The notes under the pieces are model-generated. The model did not search any database and was not told the origin of the DNA. It was given only the letters and a program-made list of their open reading frames with translations. From Methylobacter sp. (lineage in GTDB: Bacteria; Pseudomonadota; Gammaproteobacteria; Methylococcales; Methylomonadaceae), in NCBI GenBank assembly GCA_023229605.1, contig JALNYY010000072.1, positions 1-20,744 of the forward strand: a DNA stretch of 20,744 bases. The letters run 5' to 3'. Numbering within the stretch: position 1 is the stretch's first letter; each line of letters starts with the position of its first letter. This document shows positions 16,122 through 20,744 of this stretch, one piece after another. The position numbers and the translations under genes are program-made.

Positions 16122-16730
16122 ATGACTAATCAGACTAAATCACAATTCATTGCAGTGGCTTCTATTACCTCGGAGTTAAGTGCGGTTATGGTGGTGGCTA
16201 AGGAAATATCATTAGCTGCGGCCAATGCCAAGGCTATTGCATTTAGGGCTGGAGATAAAGCAAAAGGATTTCAACCGATTACTGATTTCATTAATGAATT
16301 GGCTAAAGAAACGATTGAACTGGTTACCAATATCAATATATACGCATTAGTGTTATATCGATTAACTGTCGATGAATATCAAAAAACAGTTGCTTACAAT
16401 AAATTTGAGTTGGCGGCAAAAATGGCCGAAGATGCCGTTTATGCTAAATCGATGCAGGAGCCTGTGGATCATGCAAGACAGTCAATGCAGGATTGCCAGA
16501 GACAGTTTAAACGCGATGTTTCGCAACTGCTAGGTCAACTTGAAGCGGTGATGCATCATGCGCGTGCCGCACGGGTTATTGCTGCAAACTCAAGAATTGA
16601 AGCATCGCAAGCGGGTGAATATTTACAGAGTCTGCAGGCAGTTGCTGAAAGTGTGGATAAAGCCGCACACACCATTCATGATAATGTGCAGCGTTGCAGA
16701 ATCGCATTATCCATTTATCGCAATAGCTGA
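16122..16730 (+). CDS. Soluble protein with two degenerate chemoreceptor-tip segments
   Basis: The protein has 202 residues with no signal peptide or membrane helix, and is mostly alpha-helical and Ala-rich. I do not know a named family for it. Residues 29-50, ISLAAANAKAIAFRAGDKAK then GF, follow the receptor tip pattern (T)NLLALNASVEAARAGEQGRGF. N35, R42, A43, G44 and GF49-50 are kept, the first tip Glu is replaced by Ile39 and the second by Asp45. Residues 151-166, RVIAANSRIEASQAGE, are a second copy: N156, E160, G165 and E166 are kept, but the tip Arg is Gln163. The methylation motif and HAMP are absent. It could fold as helical hairpins that bind CheW or CheA as a decoy or adaptor. Placement between cheB and the ODP-like gene supports a chemosensory role. 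Confidence 0.7.
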   Translation: MTNQTKSQFIAVASITSELSAVMVVAKEISLAAANAKAIAFRAGDKAKGFQPITDFINELAKETIELVTNINIYALVLYRLTVDEYQKTVAYNKFELAAKMAEDAVYAKSMQEPVDHARQSMQDCQRQFKRDVSQLLGQLEAVMHHARAARVIAANSRIEASQAGEYLQSLQAVAESVDKAAHTIHDNVQRCRIALSIYRNS

Positions 16731-16759
16731 ATAGCTTAACTCAAAAGGCATTGTTTTTT

Positions 16760-17488
16760 ATGAAAACGACCAAGATATATGAAGGATCGCACCAATGGAT
16801 TATGTTTGGGAGGGATGAAGGCAAACCCAATAATGTAATCGATACCAACCAATATGTAGTACGCACGGCTAACCGTTGCCTGCTTTTGGATCCAGGCGGC
16901 GCCGAGCTGTTTGCTCCTATGATGGCTGCTGTGTTGCATCACGCTCCTGTAGATCAAATAACGGACCTGTTCGCTTCGCATCAGGACCCTGACGTGATCT
17001 CATCGTTGGGTTTATGGGATCAGGCTTTAACAAATGCCAAACTTCATGCGCCGGCTATTTGGGAAGGTTTCTTGAGGCATTACAGCTGCGAATCAATAGA
17101 ATATGTGCCAATTCCGGATAACGGCGGGACAATTAAACTAGAGTCCGTGGAATTACAGATTATACCCGCTCATTATTTGCACTCATCCGGGAATTTTCAC
17201 GTTTATGATCCTCAAGCTAAAATTCTGATGTCGGGGGATGTGGGGGGAGCTATCGAGGGTCCTGACGCCCCTGTATTTGTTGATAATTTCGCTGCACATG
17301 TTGAAAAAATGCGCTATTGGCATCAGCGATGGATGCCGTCAAACCAGGCTAAAAGAGTCTGGATTGAACGGGTAAGAAATCTTGATATCGATATTCTGGC
17401 TCCACAGCATGGACGGATGTTTAAAGGCGATGATGTCAAACGGTTTTTAGACTGGTTTGATGCTTTACAGGTAGGCATCGCTGTTTAA
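16760..17488 (+). CDS. Oxygen-binding di-iron protein (ODP-like), metallo-beta-lactamase fold
   Basis: The protein has 242 residues, the stand-alone di-iron domain of flavodiiron proteins without flavodoxin. Metal ligands are visible: H74-Q-D76-P-D78 in ASHQDPDVISS (Asp replacing Glu of HxExDH, and Val for the last His, as in ODP-type proteins), H141 in HYLHSSGNF, D160 in MSGDVGGA, and H217 in APQHGRMF. Treponema ODP reversibly binds oxygen and modulates CheA, and its relatives are often found near chemotaxis genes; the location here fits that role. Start is ATG 16760 (AAGG 11 nt upstream); an in-frame TTG 16751 is an alternative. Enzymatic NO or oxygen reduction is less likely without a flavin domain. 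A terminator follows 114 bp downstream. Confidence 0.85.
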   Translation: MKTTKIYEGSHQWIMFGRDEGKPNNVIDTNQYVVRTANRCLLLDPGGAELFAPMMAAVLHHAPVDQITDLFASHQDPDVISSLGLWDQALTNAKLHAPAIWEGFLRHYSCESIEYVPIPDNGGTIKLESVELQIIPAHYLHSSGNFHVYDPQAKILMSGDVGGAIEGPDAPVFVDNFAAHVEKMRYWHQRWMPSNQAKRVWIERVRNLDIDILAPQHGRMFKGDDVKRFLDWFDALQVGIAV

Positions 17489-17602
17489 TCCGTTACATTC
17501 AAACAGGAAACCATCAATTAGTCTTCGTTGACGTTTCCGGATTAGCATTATTGAGAGCCGGTTTCGTATAAATTTAGTTTTATCAGCTCAAATGAAACTT
17601 TC

Positions 17603-17631
17603 AAGGGCGCTATTAATGTAGCGCCCTTTTT
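17603..17631 (+). terminator. Rho-independent terminator ending the chemotaxis cluster
   Basis: AAGGGCGCTA (17603-17612) pairs perfectly with TAGCGCCCTT (17619-17628) around a 6-nt loop, followed by T to 17631. It is the first convincing terminator after cheY, so the run from cheY to the ODP-like gene may be a single transcription unit. Confidence 0.9.
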
Positions 17632-17914
17632 GCTTTTAGCCACTGTCAGCGCATCAAGAGAACCTAATCAAACGCATCATCGGCGGGATATAGCGGATTG
17701 GTTATGCCGCAAATCATCATATATCAAGATTAAAATGTCCCCAGAATACCGTTACGCCCAAAGCCAGCCGCTGTGCTATTCAACAAAAGAGCAGGTTTTA
17801 TCGAATCTGAACCGTGTTATTGATACCTTACGCACAGAGTTATGCACAGGAATTGTGGACAACATTGCAGGCGGTTGATTGTCAAATTTTAATGGTAAAC
17901 TCAGCGGAAAAACT

Positions 17915-17948
17915 TAAAAAAGGGAGCCTAATAGCTGATTAAGCTCCC
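17915..17948 (-). terminator. Terminator oriented for the minus strand, no minus-strand gene nearby
   Basis: GGGAGC (17922-17927) pairs with GCTCCC (17943-17948), extended past one C-A mismatch by TAAT/ATTA, with a 5-nt loop. The run AAAAAA to the left becomes a T run on the minus strand, giving a textbook terminator for leftward transcription. On the plus strand the hairpin is followed by CCTTACC rather than T. No protein gene is encoded leftward from the right, so it may end a small RNA or stop antisense reads. Confidence 0.6.
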
Positions 17949-17949
17949 C

Positions 17950-18087
17950 CTTACCGAGGGAAGGTAAGTAAGAGCGCATATTGATATGCTATCAACGCGA
18001 AGGCAAAATGATAATGTGGCATATTGTCACATATCATTAATAGGGTTATTTAACCAACAGATTGAATAAAATGGATAAATGCCGGCA
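17950..18087. repeat. Cluster of consecutive inverted repeats upstream of ppsA
   Basis: In order: CTTACC/GGTAAG (17950-17955, 17963-17968); TTGATA-tgc-TATCAA (17981-17995), flanked by CGC/GCG; TGATaATGTG paired with CACATATCA around 9 nt (18009-18036); GGTTA-tt-TAACC (18044-18055); and the palindrome TGCCGGCA (18080-18087). Such density suggests a structured RNA leader or several operators. It lies within 190 bp of the ppsA start. Confidence 0.5.
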
Positions 18088-18137
18088 ACTTGTCAATAAC
18101 CCAGATCTTGAATAAGTAATTCGTGTAAGGAGCTATG

Positions 18138-20549
18138 ATGTCTGAGCAAGCAAACTATATCCGTTGGTTTAATGAATTAACGATTGAAGATGTATCTCTC
18201 GTAGGCGGCAAGAATGCCTCGTTAGGCGAAATGTACCGGGAATTAACGCCGCAAGGCATCCGGATTCCAAACGGCTTTGCGGTGACCGCCGAAGCTTACC
18301 GCTATGTGCTGGATCAGTCCCATGGTTGGGAGGCGCTCCATCAGGCATTGGATGATTTGAACCCGGACGATGTCGCCGACCTTGCCAAACGTGCAGGTAA
18401 AGCAAGAGAAATCATCTACGCCGCGCCTTTTCCTGAAGACCTAGAACAACAAATTATCGAGGCGTTCAGCGAATTAAAAAAACAGTACGGCGACGAATTA
18501 AGCGTTGCGGTACGAAGCTCCGCCACTGCCGAAGATCTGCCGACCGCCAGCTTTGCGGGTCAACAGGACACTTACCTGAATATACGCGGAGAGCAGGCGC
18601 TGCTGGACTCCTGCAAACGCTGTTTTGCCAGCCTGTTCACCGACCGCGCGATTCATTACCGCGTCGATCAAGGCTTCGATCATTTCAAGCTGGCCTTGTC
18701 GATAGGCATCATGAAGATGGTGCGCTCGGATCTGGACGCCAGCGGCGTGATGTTTTCGCTGGACACCGAATCAGGATTCACAGATGTGGTGTTCATTACC
18801 GGCGCCTACGGGCTGGGTGAAAATGTCGTGCAAGGCGCGGTAGATCCCGACGAGTTTTATGTACACAAGCCCACTTTTGAACAGGGTCATCGGGCGGTGT
18901 TAAGGCGAACCCTGGGTTCGAAGAAAATAAAAATGGTTTACAGCGATGGCAGCACCCGCGAATCTACCCGCAATATTGTGACCTCTACTGAAGAGCGCAA
19001 CCGCTTTTGCATTGACGATACGGATGTCCTGACCCTCGCCGATTACGCGATTAAAATAGAAAAACATTACAGCGCCAAAGCGGGGCAGGCCAAACCGATG
19101 GATATGGAATGGGCGAAAGACGGCCTTGACGGCGCGTTGTATATCGTCCAGGCGCGCCCGGAAACCGTAGTTTCGCAATTGCGCGGCATGATCCTGGAAC
19201 AATATAGCCTTAAACAAAAAGCCGAACCGATGATCACCGGGCATGCGGTGGGCAGCAAGATTGCCGCGGGCAATGCCAGGATTATCGATAACGTTCAGCA
19301 GCTGAACAGTTTTAAAGCCGGCGATGTGCTGGTTGCCGATATGACCACGCCGGATTGGGAGCCGGTCATGAAAATAGCTTCGGCGATAATCACCAATCGC
19401 GGCGGGCGCACCTGCCACGCGGCGATTATTTCCCGTGAATTGGGCGTTCCGGCCGTCGTCGGTTGCGATAATGCCACGACGATGATTAAAAACAATAGCC
19501 CAGTCACCGTATCGTGCGCCGAAGGCGATGTCGGTAAAGTCTATTCCGGCCTGCTCGGCTTCGACATTAAAACCACCGATTTGTCGGAACTGCAACGCCC
19601 TAAAACCAAAATCATGCTCAATATCGGCAATCCCGAACTGGCGTTTAAAACCAGCTTCCTGCCCAATGACGGCGTGGGTTTGGCGAGGATGGAATTTATT
19701 ATTACCGAATACATCAAGGCGCATCCTATGGCGCTGATACACCCGGAGCGAGTGCAGGATGCCGGAGAGCGTGACCAACTGGAGCAGTTGACGCGCAATT
19801 ATGCCGGCGCCGAGGATTACTTTGTCCGGAAACTGTCGGAGGGCGTGGGCACCATTGCCGCCGCGTTTTATCCCAAACCGGTAGTCGTGCGGCTGTCGGA
19901 TTTTAAAACCAACGAATACGCCACCTTGCTTGGCGGGCGCTGGTTTGAATTCGATGAAGCCAACCCGATGATCGGTTTCCGGGGCGCATCGCGTTATATC
20001 CATCCCGCTTACGCGGAAGGGTTCGCGTTGGAATGCAAGGCCATGAAACGGGTGCGCGACGGGATGGGCTTAACCAATGTAATTTTGATGATTCCCTTTT
20101 GCCGCCGCGTGCAGGAAGCCGAACGAGTCCTCGATTACATGGCGCAGCTTGGATTGAAGCGCGGCGAGCAGGGGCTGGAAATTTACGTGATGTGCGAGAT
20201 TCCCAACAACGTCATTCAGATCGATGCCTTTTCCGAATATTTCGACGGCTTTTCGATCGGCTCCAACGACTTGACCCAGCTTACCTTGGGCGTAGACCGC
20301 GACTCCGCGATTATCGCCGAAGATTTCGACGAACGCGATCCCGGCGTCAAGGAAATGATACGTCTTGCGGTTGAAGGCGCGCGGCGTAACGGCAGACATT
20401 GCGGTCTTTGCGGCCAGGCGCCGTCCGACTATCCCGAGATGGCGGAGTTTCTGGTGGAAATCGGCATAGATTCGATGAGTTTGAACCCCGATACCGTGTT
20501 ACAGACCACGCAACTGGTGCTGGAAACTGAGCGGCGTTTGGGCAGGTAG
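18138..20549 (+). CDS. ppsA: Phosphoenolpyruvate synthase
   Basis: Converts pyruvate, ATP and water to phosphoenolpyruvate, AMP and phosphate for gluconeogenesis. The protein has 803 residues; E. coli PpsA has 792. Domains in order: N-terminal ATP-grasp pyruvate-phosphate-dikinase domain (VGGKNASLGEM near the start, AVRSSATAEDLPTASFAGQQ), central swivelling domain with phospho-His H427 in GGRTCHAAIISRELGVPAVVG, and C-terminal PEP-binding barrel with GSNDLTQLTLGVDRDS and catalytic C758 in CGLCGQAPSD. ATG 18138 is favoured because TAAGGAG (18126-18132) lies 5 nt upstream; ATG 18135 is only 2 nt away. Third codon positions are visibly richer in G and C than in the chemotaxis genes, which may reflect high expression or a different history. 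An IS66-type end lies 69 bp downstream. Confidence 0.96.
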   Translation: MSEQANYIRWFNELTIEDVSLVGGKNASLGEMYRELTPQGIRIPNGFAVTAEAYRYVLDQSHGWEALHQALDDLNPDDVADLAKRAGKAREIIYAAPFPEDLEQQIIEAFSELKKQYGDELSVAVRSSATAEDLPTASFAGQQDTYLNIRGEQALLDSCKRCFASLFTDRAIHYRVDQGFDHFKLALSIGIMKMVRSDLDASGVMFSLDTESGFTDVVFITGAYGLGENVVQGAVDPDEFYVHKPTFEQGHRAVLRRTLGSKKIKMVYSDGSTRESTRNIVTSTEERNRFCIDDTDVLTLADYAIKIEKHYSAKAGQAKPMDMEWAKDGLDGALYIVQARPETVVSQLRGMILEQYSLKQKAEPMITGHAVGSKIAAGNARIIDNVQQLNSFKAGDVLVADMTTPDWEPVMKIASAIITNRGGRTCHAAIISRELGVPAVVGCDNATTMIKNNSPVTVSCAEGDVGKVYSGLLGFDIKTTDLSELQRPKTKIMLNIGNPELAFKTSFLPNDGVGLARMEFIITEYIKAHPMALIHPERVQDAGERDQLEQLTRNYAGAEDYFVRKLSEGVGTIAAAFYPKPVVVRLSDFKTNEYATLLGGRWFEFDEANPMIGFRGASRYIHPAYAEGFALECKAMKRVRDGMGLTNVILMIPFCRRVQEAERVLDYMAQLGLKRGEQGLEIYVMCEIPNNVIQIDAFSEYFDGFSIGSNDLTQLTLGVDRDSAIIAEDFDERDPGVKEMIRLAVEGARRNGRHCGLCGQAPSDYPEMAEFLVEIGIDSMSLNPDTVLQTTQLVLETERRLGR

Positions 20550-20618
20550 TTGTCCGGCCGATCCAATAATGTTCCTGTTTACGACTGAAAAGAAAAAGCT
20601 GCGGCCTGCAGATTCAGA

Positions 20619-20744
20619 GTAAGCGCTCAACCGTTCCGCATCGTCAGGCCGTCGCCGCTATGATTTAATCGGCTGAGGCAAAAGGCAACAGTTCGTCGAT
20701 GCGGCTGTTGGGCCAAGTGGGGAGTTTTTCCAGAGTGTCTTTTA
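20619..20744 (-). mobile_element. IS66-family insertion sequence, one end only
   Basis: GTAAGCGCTCAACCGTTCCG at 20619-20638 begins with the GTAAGCG typical of IS66-family terminal repeats. Just inside it, on the minus strand, is the C-terminus of an IS66-type transposase. The element therefore starts at about 20619 and continues beyond the right edge. The 8 bp outside, GATTCAGA (20611-20618), would be the target-site duplication if the other end carries the same. The family call rests on my recollection of the terminal and protein motifs. Confidence 0.65.
20665..20744 (-). CDS. IS66-family transposase (TnpC), C-terminal fragment
   Basis: Reading the minus strand from the window edge gives K-DTLEKLPTWPNSRIDELLP-FASAD followed by TAA (complement of 20665-20667). 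The block LEKLPTWPNSRIDELLP is characteristic of the C-terminus of IS66-family DDE transposases. Only about 26 residues are in the window. In many relatives the LLP is followed by H/W-R-W and a longer tail; here it ends after FASAD, so the tail may be short or altered. It is convergent with ppsA. Confidence 0.65.
   Translation of the reverse strand, partial: KDTLEKLPTWPNSRIDELLPFASAD

Larger units (their letters stand above)
17632..18134. other. Long spacer between chemotaxis cluster and ppsA, palindrome-rich
   Basis: This stretch of about 500 bp has no gene I can support. Its left half contains an open frame (17630-17878) starting only with TTG; the sub-frame from ATG 17735 would give 47 residues (MSPEYRYAQSQPLCYSTKEQ onward) with no clear ribosome site. 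At 17840-17848 TTATGCACA fits the DnaA-box pattern TTATNCACA and at 17854-17862 TGTGGACAA is an inverted near match. The right half (17915-18090) is dense in dyads, listed separately. A weak sigma70-like pair, TTGTCA (18024-18029) and TATTTA (18047-18052) 17 bp apart, could drive ppsA; this is uncertain. Confidence 0.5.

Noticed and set aside
17630..17878. 82-codon open frame after the chemotaxis terminator
   Set aside because: It starts with TTG inside the terminator T run, has no ribosome site, and its product matches no family I recognise; the shorter version from ATG 17735 is also unsupported. Kept only as a note in the spacer entry.
18900..20003. 367-codon minus-strand open frame inside ppsA
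   Set aside because: It lies antisense to intact ppsA, is rich in Arg/His/Phe as expected of shadow frames of GC-rich codons, and shows no domain motif.
1..20744. CRISPR arrays, rRNA genes, toxin-antitoxin or restriction systems
   Set aside because: Looked for regularly spaced repeats, rRNA signatures and such gene pairs; none seen.

Overview
The window is about 20.7 kb of a mid-GC gammaproteobacterial chromosome. The housekeeping synteny, an E. coli-type 36-heptad chemoreceptor and a Pseudomonas Che2-like gene order support this. A Methylococcales methanotroph is my best guess, but that is an inference from gene content and base composition, not a proven assignment. All genes are on the + strand except a transposase fragment at the right edge.

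Left block (1-5249), core housekeeping: the 3' end of rlmE, ftsH (with an extended -10 promoter and a terminator), glmM, tpiA, secG and a tRNA-Leu(GAG) with its own terminator. This is the familiar rlmE-ftsH / glmM-(tpiA)-secG-tRNA-Leu arrangement. folP is missing between ftsH and glmM, and the usual rimP-nusA-infB does not follow the tRNA.

Middle block (5399-17631), a chemosensory cluster: cheY, cheA, cheW, an Aer-type receptor (PAS, two membrane helices, HAMP, second PAS, two HAMP-like units, 36H signalling domain, C-terminal CheR-docking pentapeptide), a second cheW, a ParA-like ATPase, an acidic STAS protein, cheR, cheD, a receiver-only cheB copy, full cheB, an unusual 202-residue protein, and a di-iron metallo-beta-lactamase-fold protein resembling the oxygen-binding chemotaxis sensor ODP. 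It ends at a strong hairpin terminator. The genes are closely spaced or overlapping apart from the 5762-5955, 14756-14926 and 16028-16121 spacers. They probably form one operon for oxygen/redox taxis: the Aer-like receptor and ODP would provide input, CheA/CheW/CheY signalling, CheR/CheD/CheB adaptation, and ParA plus STAS possibly array positioning or regulation.

Most notable: (i) the 202-residue soluble protein carries two degenerate copies of the chemoreceptor signalling-tip motif and may be a decoy or adaptor for CheA/CheW arrays; (ii) cheB was partially duplicated in tandem, leaving a phosphorylatable receiver-only paralogue and a relic of the cheD 3' end in the spacer; (iii) a ParA-STAS pair sits inside the chemotaxis operon.

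Right block (17632-20744): a palindrome-rich spacer with a terminator facing the minus strand, then ppsA (phosphoenolpyruvate synthase, visibly more GC-rich than the chemotaxis genes), then the terminal inverted repeat and transposase C-terminus of an IS66-family element running off the window.
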